DNA of 64,000 nt, from contig NC_079511.1 in the NCBI RefSeq assembly GCF_000801105.2, positions 24,800,638 to 24,864,637 on the forward strand, in the 5' to 3' direction. Below, piece after piece: positions 1 through 11,994 of the stretch. A program made the translations under genes and the position numbers. This stretch comes from Raphanus sativus (Eukaryota > Streptophyta > Magnoliopsida > Brassicales > Brassicaceae). The notes beneath the pieces were generated by a model, which was given only the letters and a program-made list of their open reading frames with translations, was not told the origin of the DNA and made no database searches. Position 1 is the stretch's first letter, and every line of letters begins with the position of its first letter.

Positions 1-400
1 TACTTTGAACTTGTGCCTAGTAGAAGGCAAGTTTAAATAAACTCGTGCTTAGGAGTCGTAGCTCGGCGAGTAACTCGTGCCTAGTGGAAGGCAAGTTTAC
101 CGTGCTTCGGCGTATAACTCGTGCCTTGTAAAAGGCGAGTTTATCAAACCCATGCCTAAGAACTATAGCTCGGCGAGTAAGCCATGCCTAGTAAAGAAAG
201 AGTTTACTAAACTCGTGCTCGATAAAGGCGAGTTGTCGGTAACTCGTGTCTAGAAAAAGGTGAGTTGAATGAAACTCATGTCTAGTAGAAGACAAATTTA
301 TTCAACTCGTACCTAGTAAAAGACGAGTTTACGACTAACTCGTGCCTAGTAAAAAGCAAGTTTGTAAACCCATTTCTGAAAAAGGTAAGCTGTACTCGTG
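1..400. repeat. degenerate short tandem repeat (retroelement leader)
   Basis: Loosely repeated units of roughly 30-60 bases built around a phrase like aactcgtgcctagtaaaagg followed by gagttta. It lies next to the 28-bp array, and both sit on the body side of the minus-oriented LTR at 1300-1730. I read it as untranslated leader of that element, which continues off the left edge. Short open frames here have repetitive translations and I do not regard them as genes. Confidence 0.6.
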
Positions 401-667
401 CCTTAGCGTAAGTAACTTGGCAAAAGTCCAAATTCAATTAGGATCAGAGAGACAAAATCATACCAAAACCTTGCCTCTGTTACATGGCAATGTGATGAGC
501 TCTCAGCGAGAAACTGCGCCATGTGCCGACCAAAAGCCTCCACTTGTGCATCTTCCCTCAACTCGAAATTGTGATCGACAAAAAGTTGCAAAGGGAAGCG
601 AGATGAATCTTCTCCTCCACGTCCGAGTAACCGCAAGACTCTCAACCTTGTGGTCGTGTAACCGCGG

Positions 668-1224
668 TCCCGAGTAACTGCTAAAGACCGAGCTGAGTGA
701 CTGCGAGAGAGAGTGATCCGAGTGAATGCAAGAGAGCAAACTGTGCCAAGTAACCGCGAGAGATTGAGCCGTGCCGAGTAACCGCGAGAGAGCAAACCGT
801 GCCGAGTAACCGCGAGAGAACGAACCGTGTCGAGTAACCGCGAGAGAGCGAACGGTGTCGAATAACTGCGAGAGAGCGAACCGTAACGAGTAATCGCGAG
901 AGAGTGAACCGTGCCAAGTAACCGCGAGAGAGCGAACGGTGTCGAATAACTGCGAGAGAGCGAATGGTGACGAGTAACCGCGAGAGAGAGAACCGTGCTA
1001 AGTAACCGCGAGAGAAACGAACTGTGTCGAGTAATCGTGAGAGAGCGAACGGTGACGAGTAATCGCGAGAGAACGAACCGTGTCGAGTAACCGCGAGAGA
1101 GCGTACCGTGCTGAGTAATCGCGAGAGAGCGAACGGTGACGAATAATTGCGAGAAAGCGAACCGTGTCGAGTAACCGCGAGAGAACGAACCGTATCGAGT
1201 AATCGCGAGAGAGCGAACGGTGAC
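668..1224. repeat. 28-bp minisatellite array, about 19-20 units
   Basis: Head-to-tail 28-base units with core gagtaaccgcgagagagcga and a variable tail such as accgtgtc or acggtgac. Because 28 is not a multiple of three, several frames stay open and give low-complexity Ser/Arg/Leu peptides; these are artefacts of the repeat. Tandem repeats in non-coding parts are common in Tat-lineage gypsy elements, and here the array lies between the primer-binding site (1281-1299) and the left edge. Confidence 0.85.
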
Positions 1225-1280
1225 GACCAAACGCTCAAACGGACTCCGAGTCCAATCTTCTTCGAAGATACTTCTCCATG

Positions 1281-1730
1281 CCCCACGGTGGGCGCCAATT
1301 GTTTGAACCGAAATCGGTGCTTCGTTGGGGTAGACTGATTTCGATGGTGGGGTTAGGAGAGGTCTTCATAATGAGCTTGAACTGGATAGATGGAGAGTAA
1401 AAGAGGTGTAATATGTTATAGCTGGACCCGGTGAAGGGTTGCCTACGTACCCCGAAAGAGGATCAAGCCAATCGTAGTTCTACAACGAAAGGTCACAAGT
1501 GCTTAGAAGAAAGCATGTGATTTGGTGTTTCTCTCTAAAAAGTGAGAAGAGAGGCAAGATCTCAAAGAGAAGATCTTTCTCAAGGAGGGGATGCCTCCTT
1601 ATTTATAGAAGGAAAAGGTCTAGGGTTTTCCTAGTCAAAGGAAGAGGTCTAGGGTTTTCATAGTCACCTCCTTTTAAATGGGCTGAGCCTATTATCTTAT
1701 AGGCCTTGTTGGGGGTAAAACCCATGTCCA
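1281..1730 (-). repeat. LTR plus primer-binding site of a minus-oriented gypsy element
   Basis: The stretch 1300-1730 starts TGTTTGAACC and ends ATGTCCA, so it has TG...CA ends, and is about 430 bp. On the minus strand it is followed by ATTGGCGCCCACCG, which resembles the tRNA primer-binding sites of plant gypsy elements (1281-1299). A TATAAATA sequence on the minus strand near 1597-1605 would be its promoter. The motif tgcctacgtacc at about 1449-1460 also occurs, reversed, in the other element near 19620-19635. The position next to a primer site makes this the 5' LTR of an element whose body runs leftward out of the window. It was inserted only a few bases beyond the antisense gene's stop codon. 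Confidence 0.65.
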
Positions 1731-1737
1731 TAGAGGG

Positions 1738-4700
1738 TCATCCCTCGGCAGGAGGATTTTTCTTCTCAAGAGCGTCCGAGCTGGAGACGCGACCGAATGG
1801 CCTCACGGGAGGAATCTCGCCGGCGCCTTGACCATCGTTCGGCGGAGAGACCAGGCTGATCTCGCGGTTCGGATCCGAGAGGCCTTCGCTCGCATCAGGA
1901 TCGGAGGTTCCGAGAGACGAGCTGTCGGAAATCGTGACCAACCTCTCCGGGACGTCGGCGGCGTCGGGACGAGCAGGAGATTGTACCGTGTCGAGGAGAT
2001 CCCTAATAAATCCGTCACTCGGGGATCGGAGCGCTCTCGCAACTTCGGAATCGATCAGTTCGAGATTCGACCCGTGTTTGTTAACCTTCTCCAAAATTTC
2101 CTCGATCACGAACCGGGATTCCAGCACCAAAGGGGATAAGGTCAGATCCGATTCCGGAATCGCGCCTACTTCCAGGCGAACCGTCTCCTCTTCATAATAC
2201 TTCTCCAAATCGGAGTACGTATCAATGGTCTCCTGCGGGATATCCTTTCCCGATTCCCTCAAGGCCTCGAGGCAGTCTCGCATTCCGCGCGCTTGACCGA
2301 GCATGCACCGCGCGTCCTCGAACTCGTCACGACGCTTCTCCCGATCCTGAATATTCCTGAAGCGTCGGGCGCATTTCCCGGTCATCGCCGCCATCACACG
2401 GACTCGTTCATGGGTGACCTCAAGCTTGCGAGACTCCCTCAGGCGATCCATCTGCTTGGAATACTCTAAGGACGCAGCAACCACCTCTTTCTCGAGGGTC
2501 GTGTTCTTGCCCTGCAGCTCGGCGTTCCTCTTCTGCATCTGGGTTTTCTCCTCCTCCGCCCGCTTCACCAACTCCCGGGCAGACGCCAGTTCGGTCGCCA
2601 TGATCGCTCGCTGCTCGTCAAGCTCTTTCTTCAACTCTTCCTCCCGAGCAACCGCCTCGTTCTTTTCACGAACTGAGTTATTCAGAGCCCGGGTCGCGCG
2701 TCTGCTGAGTCCCTTCTGCTTACGAACCATCTCGAAAGCCCCCTTTAGCTCTTCGTCATACTTCCTGACCAAGATGTTCCAGTCCCCGTGACTCTGCAAA
2801 ACGAGCAAAGGTTAATACACTAGCAAACGAGTAGAGAGAAAGAGAGATGGGATCAGAAATCCGATTTACCATGATAGAGGTACGAGATGCAAAGTTGTAC
2901 TCCTCCTTGAAGATCAGATCCTCGACCGGCGGCAGCTCACCTCGATCTCCCCTAAATTGACGGACCAAACGACCGCATTCCTGTTCGTCGTGCGCTAGGG
3001 GGACATCGCGATCATAGGAAAAAGAGACCTTGTCAGGACAACTCCTCTTTTTCTTCTTCTTCTTCTTCTTCGAGACAGCCACGGTCCCTTCGGTGACCTG
3101 AGGAGTAGATTCAGCTTGCGCGTCCTCATTCTCCGGAGCCAATGTTTCCCCGGAGCGGGTGGCGTCCGCCAGCTCGTCGTCCAGCTCTTCGGAAGAACCT
3201 CGAGGAATCACTTCAGCGTTCCTCTTCTTTTTCTTCTTCTTCTTTTTCTTTTCAGCCTTTGACGAAGTTACTGGCGGATCTTCGTCACGGCTACCAGTGG
3301 GCAGCGACTCGGGGACCACCTCATCTTTGGAGCCGCCACTCGGCTCCAGGTTTTTGAGCTCGCCTTCCTCGACAGACGAGGACCGAATCGCAGAAGAGTC
3401 ACCCCTCGCCTTCTTCTTTTCCCTCTCTGGCCCAGAGTGTCCTTGGGGAGAGGCAGTACCAACGTTTGCCTCTTCGGCAGCCGCGTCCTCTCCCTCTCGC
3501 TGCCTTTTTCGGTTCGTCTTCCTCACCAGCCGAGCCTCAACATCGGACTCAGTCACGTTGGGATCTCCGAAATCCGGCGAAACTGCAGTATCAGGCTGCG
3601 GCTTCTTCGCGAGGCCGGCTTTCTTCGCGACCACCAGGCTCAAATTCGGCAAAGTCCTCATCGCTCTTGCTCGATTTACTTCCCTTTGCTCGGCTGAATT
3701 GAATAAATTGAGCCTCTTCGTCTTATTCGCGATTATAGGGATTGTATCCGAACGCCAAACCTCTGCGACGAATAAAAGAGAGATCAGATTCTATAGCAAA
3801 GTATGCAGCGAGCAGAGGAAGTCGCAAAAGAAAAGACTTACGCTGACTAATCCACCCGATCGACCGACTAATTCTCTGATAGGAGAAAGTGTTCCAATGG
3901 GCCTGTTTCTGCGATGCGATCAGACGCGCGCTCTCCAAAAAATCCTCCTCGTACTCTGCGGTATTCGGAAGAGCCACTGCAAAGAGAAACAAACGGGAGT
4001 TAGAATACGAGAAACGGAAAACGGAACTGACGGGTAGTCTATACCCATCTCTCGATTCCATAAAACACGGTAGCCGGTCTTCAGCGGTTCTTCGAACGCA
4101 GCCCTGTCAGATTTGACGTAAAAGTAGGAACGCTGCCAGTTGTTCGTCTTATTGGGGTAGCCGGTCACCACATTATAGTTGGGACGGATCTTCAACGAAA
4201 TCAATCCGCCCTTTATCTTCGCCGACACTAATTCCTCGAAAGCTCGAACACTGAGAGGAACACCGGCTTCCGCTCCGATAATCGTCAGTGCGACGGCCAG
4301 CCGCCACGCACCATTCAGAAATTGACTAAGAGCGGCTCCTCGTCGCATCGTAAACGCGGTGATGATTCGAGGAATCGGAAACCATAGCTTCGTGTCGCCC
4401 TCAAAGTACGACTCGTAGACACATTGGTAGCCTTTCGGGGGAGACCAAGGCCGTTGGTCGCTCTTTGGGATTATAAACGTAACCCCCGCTGCGTCGCGAG
4501 CCCGTAGAAGTCTTGTCACCGACTCGACGGTTGATCTCGTCTTCTCGACACCCCGCCAGTCCTGGCCTCCGACGTCTGAAGGACGTACGCGCTCCCGATC
4601 AAGCGGAGGTTGCTTCTCGAATATGTTCCCCGGATAAAAGCTAATCGGGATCATCTGATCGTCGATATGATCGCGACCGTCATCGTCCTTCCGCGATTGC

Positions 4701-4888
4701 ACCCTCGATTCCGAAATCAAGACGCGCTGCGCACGACTCAAGTTCTCTGTATCCATCATCGCTTCGCGATGAACCGCCTCTTGGCTTCCCTCAGAGCCGC
4801 GGACCGTCTCTAAGTCGTCACCAGATCCCGACGAAGCCGCGCGCATCTTCCCCTTTTGTTCTCGAGAAAGTTTCTTACTTGTCGACAT
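1738..4888 (-). CDS. retroelement antisense gene, copy A (PF04195-like protein), 4 exons
   Basis: Four exons on the minus strand: 4888-4045, 3976-3842, 3762-2870, 2793-1738. All introns are short with GT-AG ends and the spliced frame is open for about 975 residues. The first exon has a segment (about residues 150-215) with the WFPIPR and GAWRL phrases that I associate with the 'putative gypsy type transposon' family PF04195; function unknown. The middle is acidic and very lysine-rich (several runs of 6 or more K, nuclear-localisation-like), and the last third is a long charged coiled coil. It differs from the copy at 20313-23519 by up to about 10% of bases in places, yet both are open. The last ~340 bases of exon 1 differ by about 1%, and everything further right is identical, so the left part may come from another element joined in assembly. 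Confidence 0.7.
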
Positions 4889-5451
4889 TACCGAGTAAAC
4901 GATAAAATGAGAGCAGAGGAAAGAGAGAGAAGCAACTTAGAGAGAGAGAAAGTACCTGAAGATTGCGGAATAATGAGATATCTGAAGGAAGATCTCTTAT
5001 TTATAGGAGAGGAGACGCGCGCCCAACGAGGCGCCATAATTAGCCCTAGACGGGCCTAAATGGGCCTCTAGACGGGCTCGCGCGTCGGTCTCAAGCGCGA
5101 CCTTTCGGTTTTCCGGTCCGAAACCTAACGACGTTTCGGCTTCCCGATCCAAAATCTAGCGACGCTTCGGCTTCCCGATCCAAAACCTAGTAACGGTTCA
5201 GCTCCCTCACTACAATTGGCGACGGTTCGACGTCATATCACGAATCGAATGCGATCAGACCCCCGGTTTAGAAAGACCGTTGTTCGGCATCAATCCAGAC
5301 GATTTATACCGAACAGCGGAAGTTCCTTTCTCCAAACAATTTTTGGCGGAGCCGTCAAAATCAACAACGAGTCTCCTGTTCTTCGAGCCCTAAAACAACT
5401 AGCTCACAGCGATCGTTTGCTCGACCGACTATGAACTAGGGGGGGACTTAT

Positions 5452-5958
5452 TGTTGGGGATGGATTGTCACCACCCACAAGGCCCAGCGAACAGGAGGCC
5501 CATTACCAACAAGGAGGGAGCGGTCGGCTCGGCGTCGGCTCCTCGACTGACCCCGACTCGGCTCGTGACTACTTTAGCTAGAGGACGAGCAGCCGAAGCG
5601 AGCAACCAAACAGCTCGGTCCGAGCAGTCATCCCGATTGGGCCTGTACATCGAAAAGCCCATGACCAAAGGGAGGCGAATTAGGTCGAGACTAACCGACC
5701 TAGGAGACTATATAAGGAGTTGAGGACAGGAAAGAAGGGTATCACCACATAGACAGACAGACTTGCGGCTAGATTAGGGTTTCCTTTATTCTCTTTGTAT
5801 CTCGCCGCTCTCTTGTACTTCCGGCTAGGAGCTCACCGAGCATCGACTAGCCGGCTTTCTTACTCTTGTACCCTCGTTATTCCGACTCTAATAAAACGTC
5901 TCTGTTCATCCCACTCTTGAGTTCTTCTACTTTCTGTTAACCAAACTCACCTTAAACA
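5452..5958 (+). repeat. 3' LTR of gypsy element, copy A
   Basis: Starts TGTTGGGGATGG directly after a purine tract (gggggga, about 5439-5446) and ends near ACTCACCTTAAACA. It holds a TATA-type ctatataagg at 5708-5717 and an AATAAA signal at 5890-5895. It is base-for-base like the LTR at 24083-24589. The exact 3' end is uncertain because the matching 5' LTR is not in the window. Confidence 0.75.
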
Positions 5959-6619
5959 TGTGTCTACACCTGAATCCGACTCGGAAAATCTCAAATTCAA
6001 ACCTGATCGTATATCAAAAATATTTGCAGGAACAATATAGTGATGTACTTTAGATATTGTCTGAAAATCCGAAAACCAAATTAGAATATTTACCCAAGGA
6101 CTTGAATTAGTATTCCTATTGTATATTTAAAATTTACATAAATACTTTTAATATTTAATTACATTGTTTTCTCAGATATTATTGATGTCTATTAAGTTTT
6201 GTTTTTCGATTCTATGAGTTTTTGTGATACTACATCCGAGCTGATCATAAAAATTCGAAATCCGACTAACCGGATCAAACTCAAGTGGTTCTGATTGATC
6301 ACATTTGCGAGGACTACTATGTTTCATACTAGTTATACCAAATAAATCTTCTGAAAGAATCCAATTATCAGGTCTAATCTGAAACAAATCTACTAATCCA
6401 GAGTTATTAGTCTGAAACATAGTAAAACCGAATGAATCTTCGGAGCACTTGAATACAAAAGTTTCGGTTTTTGGTTAGCCTGAACCAAATCTAAATTTAG
6501 GCAGATATTAACAAAGAACTAACAATATGAGGGACCTATCTGAAAATTTAACACACTTGGATTGCTCTCCCCCTTAATGGAATCAAACAAGACGTTGACA
6601 ATTAAAACAAACAAATCAA
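5959..6619. other. AT-rich spacer upstream of PPR gene, copy A
   Basis: Host-type AT-rich DNA between the LTR and the PPR start codon. I see no gene. It must hold the PPR promoter, but no clear TATA box stands out. Confidence 0.5.
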
Positions 6620-9023
6620 ATGTCTAAAACCCTTCTCTCTCGCATCAAACCCCTCACCACTCCTCCTCTATCTCACTCTCCCATCACTCCCAAACTCAAA
6701 AAACAAGTAAACGACACCGTACACCTCCTCAAAACCAATCCGAACTGGCCCAACCTCCTCGACGACGACGACGACCAACAACTCCTCCTCCACATCTCCC
6801 CTCTCCTTTTCGATCGAATCCACGACGACGTCGAAACAGGGGTCAAGCTCTTCGATTGGCTATCGAATCGGAGAAAAGACGAGCTCTTTTCAAACGGGCA
6901 CGCTTGCTCCTCGTTCCTAAAGCTCTTAGCGAGACACAGAGTCTTCGACGAGATCGAAGATGTATTGGGTAATCTCAACGTCAAGGTTACTCACGAAGCG
7001 TTGAGCTACGTTCTTTACGCTTACGCTGAATCAGGGCGTTTGGAGAGAGCTTTGGAGGTTTACGAGTACGTGATTGAATCGTATGATTATGTGCCTGATG
7101 TCATCGCTTGCAACTCTCTGTTGAGTTTGTTAGTGAAAAGGAAGAGACTTGGAGATGCACGGAAGGTGTATGACGAAATGCGTGAGAGAGCTGATAACTA
7201 CAGCACTTGTATATTGCTTAAAGGTATGTGTGGGGAAGGGAAAGTGGAAGAAGGTAGGAAGCTGATTGAGGAGAGATGGGGGAAAGGTTGCGTTCCGAAC
7301 ATTGTGTTTTACAATACGATCATCGGTGGGTACTGCAAGAGGGGTGAGGTTGAGAAGGCGAGTTTGGTTTTCAAGGAGTTGAAGTCCAAGGGGTTTATGC
7401 CGACGTTGGAGACTTTTGGGGCGATGATTAATGGGTTCTGCAAGAAAGGGGATTTCGCGGCGAGTGATGGGCTTTTGAAGGAAGTGAGAGAAAGGGGTTT
7501 AGTGGTTAGTGTTTGGTTCTTGAATAGTATTATGGATGCTAAGTATATGCATGGTTCCAAGGTTGAAGTAAGTGAGAGTATGAGATGGATAGTGGCTAAC
7601 GGTTGCAGGCCTGATATAGCAACGTATAATATTTTGATCAATCGTTTATGTAAAGAAGGTAGGATGGAAGATGCTGTTGGGGTTTTGGATGAAGCAGCGA
7701 AGAAAGGGTTGGTTCTGAACAATAGAACATATGGCCCTCTTATACAAGGTTATTGCAATATCAAAGAGTATGAAATTGCTTCTAAGCTGCTTCTGCAGAT
7801 GGCTGAGAGAGGTTGCAGACCAGATATAGTTACGTATGGGATTCTTATCCATGGTCTTGTTGCTTCAGGTCATATGGACGATGCGGTTATGATGAAAGCT
7901 AAAATGATAGATAGAGGAGTTTCACCGGACGCGGCCATCTACAATATGTTGATGAGCGGATTGTGCAAGAGAGGTGGGTTTTTGTCTGCCAAACTCCTCT
8001 TCTTGGAGATGCTAGACCGGAATATTTCGCCGGATGCTTATGTGTATGCTACCCTCATAGATGGATTCATCAGAAGTGGTGACTTTGAGGAGGCAAAGAA
8101 GATTTTCTCTCTCTCAATTGAAAAGGGTGTGAAGGTTGATGTCGTGCACCACAATGCTATGATAAAGGGGTTTTGCAGATCAGGAATGTTGAACGAGGCA
8201 TTGATGTGTATGAAGAGGATGGCTGAAGAAATCTTGTACCTGATGAGTTCACTTATTCCACAATCATCGATGGGTATGTAAAGCAACAGGATATGACTAC
8301 CGCCTTGAAGATTTTTCGAGACATGGGTAAGACCAAGTGTAAGCCAAACGTAGTGACTTACTCATCCCTTGTTAATGGATTTTGCTGCCAAGGGGATTTC
8401 GAAAAGGCTGAAGAGACTTCAAAGAGATGCAATCTTGTGGCCTTGTGCCTAATGTTGTTACTTACACAACACTCATAAGAAGTTTTGCTAAAGATGCTAG
8501 TACCCTTGGGAAAGCAGTTTACTACTGGGAGCTAATGCTGAGAAACAAGTGTGTGCCTAATGAAGTTACCTTCAACTGTCTACTTGAGGGATTTGTGAAG
8601 AAAAAATCTGGACAAGTTGTTTCTGAACCAATGGGGTCTCTGTTTTTTGAGTTTTTCTATAAATTGAAATCAGATGAGTGGTCGGATCATGCTGCTGCTT
8701 ACAGTTCTGTCATAGTTTCTCTCTCTGTACATGGAATGGTGAAGACTGCTTGCAGGTTTCAGGATAGGATGGTGAAGAAAGGCTTCTCTCCTGATCCTGT
8801 TTCATTTGCTGCTATATTACATGGTTTTTGTGTGGTTGGGAACTCGAAGCAATGGAAGAACTTTGTCCTTTGTAATCTGGACAAAAAGGGTTTTGAAGTG
8901 GCTGCTAGGTATTCACTTGTTTTAGAGCGACACTTTCCTCAAGCTGTGATCTCTGAGGCTTCAAGTTTGTTACGTTTAATGGCTAAAAATACAGACACAG
9001 AAAAAGAAACTGAAGAGTTATAG
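6620..9023 (+). CDS. PPR protein, At1g52620-like, copy A (two frameshifts)
   Basis: Same gene as 25251-27656 (see there for domains). Two single-base deletions break this copy: one A missing in the run at about 8226-8231, and one T missing at about 8418. The frame is open to about 8229, then shifts, then shifts again, and the last segment runs to the stop at 9023. Everything else matches the intact copy. Both lesions are one-base losses in short homopolymers and have no companion substitutions, so I judge them assembly or read errors rather than a true pseudogene. Confidence 0.8.
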
Positions 9024-9203
9024 AATCTGATTTGCAGAGCCGGTCTTGGATGCAATTGATGTGCTATTGGTTTTGTTTCTTGAGCTGTTGTTTTTGTATT
9101 TGCAAACATGAGGGTTTCTCAAAGTCAATAGTACATGAACAAAGTGTTGTTGTTACAAACGTTGTGTCAACTCAAAGAATGAAAGGAGAAAAGAATCTGC
9201 ATT

Positions 9204-11140
9204 TTACAGCTCAAATTCACAGAAGCAGTCTGGCAAAGCAAAACCTCTACCAATTGCAAAATCGTTTTTATGAACTTCCCAAAGAGCATTCTTCAGCTCA
9301 GCGCCTTCAAGACCCTGAGAAGTGATTTCTGCAAACGCTTTTCTGTTCAGGAACAGAGTATTATGCATCTGTTTATATGTTCGCATAGCTGCAACTATCT
9401 TATCCATGTTTCCGAAGTAAGTCGCCACATACGCGTCACTGTTGATGGAGACATAATAATCCAATGCAGCTTTTGTGTTTCCATGCATTCTGGTGAAATC
9501 CTCTTGGTTAAGTAAAGCAGACTTTGTGTACACGTTTGTGTAAACAGATGTGAACCCTTCCATCTCCATTAGACCGTCTCCAGCTGCTAAGTAAATGTTT
9601 GTGTTCGTTGGGATGTTCAGTGACTGAAGCATCAAAACCGTCTCGTTAGGAGTCAGAGGGCATTTGCCTCGCTTCCTCCAAATCTGAGCTAGCTCTCCTG
9701 TCCATGGCTTCCTGTCAACACGAGCGGCTTCGATGGCGGCGACGGATGAACGAGAGAGGCTTGTGTATTCGCATTGGCTGTAGGCTACCATGTCTGGTTC
9801 AAATCTGAGGTGAAGCGACAAGAAAGGTTTGGGAATAGCGTCCAAAAGCCCGGTGGCTTTCTTCTCCAAGGAGCTAGTAAGGCGTAGTGCTGAGTAACAA
9901 GCTTGACACAGAGTGGCTTTTGCATACTGGGGATACCTGAAAACGACATTAGTGTAAGAAACTTGAAAAAATGTTTAAGAGAGAAAGGCTAGTTAGAAAG
10001 TGTTACCTGTCTCTGCGTTGGCTCATTGCTGGTGTAAAAGAGATGTAATGATGTTCCAATAACGATGGAAGAACGCTCTCAATGTAATCAAATTGACCTT
10101 TCCTTTTGCTACAATCTACTCTGAACGGTTCTACCGATGCAATATCTTTTGGTAGCTCTTTTACGACATTGATAAAACCACTCATCTCTGAATGAAGTAG
10201 TCTACATCAAACACATCTGCAAATCCACTGCACCAAGAGGAGCATCACTAACCGTTCTCTAAACAACAAAAAACCCAATTGAAAAATTTGATAACATGAG
10301 AGCCTAACCTTGACTCGTTCCAATAGGCAGCCACCTCAAACTTTGGCAGAACAAGTGTAGCATTCAGCAAACGAGCAATCCCAACTCCATCACACAACTA
10401 CAAAGCATTATCATATCATCATCATTACCATTTTATCATAGACTTTCATGCTTTCTCAAATGTACTTACATCGCGTCTCATCTGATTGAGGCCGCCATAG
10501 CAATCAACACGGATGTATCCATTATTTTGAGCTGGTAGAGCTGCAGTATTTGAACAAAAAACCAAAGCAGTTGTCTGCAATGAACCCCATCACAAAGTTC
10601 AGAGAAGTAAACTCTCACTACAAGCATTCTACATTCTACACAAACAAAGTCATCACTTTTCAAATCAAAACGAAAGTTTGTTTTTGTTACTGTAACCACA
10701 AATCAGATCAGAACCTATCAATGGAACAAAACTAGAGCGAACTGTTTTCAACTCAAAGACTTAAAGAATGATAAGACAAAGAGTGAGTGCATACGAGTGA
10801 GATGTCCTTCTAACCACCACTTGCAAGGCCTCCACTCTATTGTCCTCTTGACGCCCCATATTACAGAACCACCCCTGAAGCAGACCAAAAAATAAAAAAA
10901 CAAATCTTCTTACTTGAAGAAACTATACTGATTTGTCCATCTTTATCAGCCAAGAAGACATTTTGAATACTTGTGATATTTTAATAAAATACGGAGACGA
11001 AACACTTACAGTGATGAACCGGAAGGAACCGGTGGAAGAATCTGCAGGAAGTGTGGCGAGGGAGATAGAATGATAACGACGAGGAGAAGAGAGAAAGTCA
11101 AGACGAAGAGGAAGAGTGGCTTCACCGGAGATGCAATCAT
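9204..11140 (-). CDS. O-fucosyltransferase family protein, At1g52630-like, copy A (one frameshift)
   Basis: Same six-exon gene as 27837-29774: exons 11140-11010, 10874-10795, 10540-10470, 10397-10309, 10227-10007, 9936-9204. One base is missing in exon 5 near 10184-10187 (catctctg here, catcttctg in the other copy), which breaks the frame just before the conserved KMSGF segment. The remaining sequence is the same as the intact copy. A sequencing error is likelier than real loss. Confidence 0.8.
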
Positions 11141-11329
11141 TTGATGGGTTTGTCTAATTCAACTCCAGATCAGAGTTTGCAAGTGTATTAGATCTATAAA
11201 AGCTTCACACTTTCCTCGTCGGTGTCAACACTCTGTTTCATCAAAGAAACTCTTCTCCGGCTAAAAAGGAAAAAAAAACAGACTTTTTAAACCTTCTCCT
11301 CGACTTAAAGGGTTTCATTTAAAAGTGTT

Positions 11330-11639
11330 TATGGTCAAAACAATGGACAAGTCTAATCTTTATGTTCATGATGTGGACAAGATCTCCCCTGCCAATGGTT
11401 TTGATATAGGAGACTATAGAATCCTTGTTTGGAATCCTACCATGAGACAGCATCTTACCTTACCCAAACCGAACTCATGTTCAAGCATAAATGTAGCTGT
11501 TTTAGGATACGGTTTGGTTGATAATGAAAATAAAGTATTGTGTGCATCTCAAACCATCATATATACATTGGGACCTCAAGACTCACTTGAGTGTGAATCA
11601 AAAACAGCAATTTACATTTCCCCATATCGTCCTCCATAA
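11330..11639 (+). pseudogene. F-box-associated domain remnant, copy A
   Basis: A short open stretch whose translation contains DYRILVWNPTMRQHLTLPKP and a later LGYG...NKVLC segment, typical of the C-terminal 'F-box associated' domain of plant F-box proteins. There is no F-box and no full domain. An extra A near 11602 changes its end compared with the copy at 29964-30308. It is a remnant in the gap between the two divergent flanking genes. Confidence 0.6.
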
Positions 11640-11994
11640 GACAATGAGTATAGGTATATACACATCATGTGTATAATCAAAGCCAAGATACGTTTATATA
11701 CTTAATGATACTTTTTAAATAAGAAGAAAAGATACTTAAGAACAATGTGTTTAACATTATGATCCAAGGAGAAACCGTACAAGGATGGTCTATTGTCAAA
11801 AACACCACTCTCGAAGATTTCTATTGTCACATGAGCCACAGTGCGAGTCTCTTGTCTCTAGAGAACGCTCCTCGCCATGTTTCTCCTATAGTCTCTTGTC
11901 TTGTCTTTAGAGGAAGTTCCTCATCAGTGAGAAATCCAAGCTACTACTTGAGCCCATCCAGATCTTGAATTCATATAACTCCAAAATCTCTTCA

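Noticed and set aside
403..1298. Long minus-strand frames of 205-275 codons over the minisatellite
   Set aside because: They consist of the 28-bp repeat read in different frames; the peptides are repetitive and several frames are open at once.
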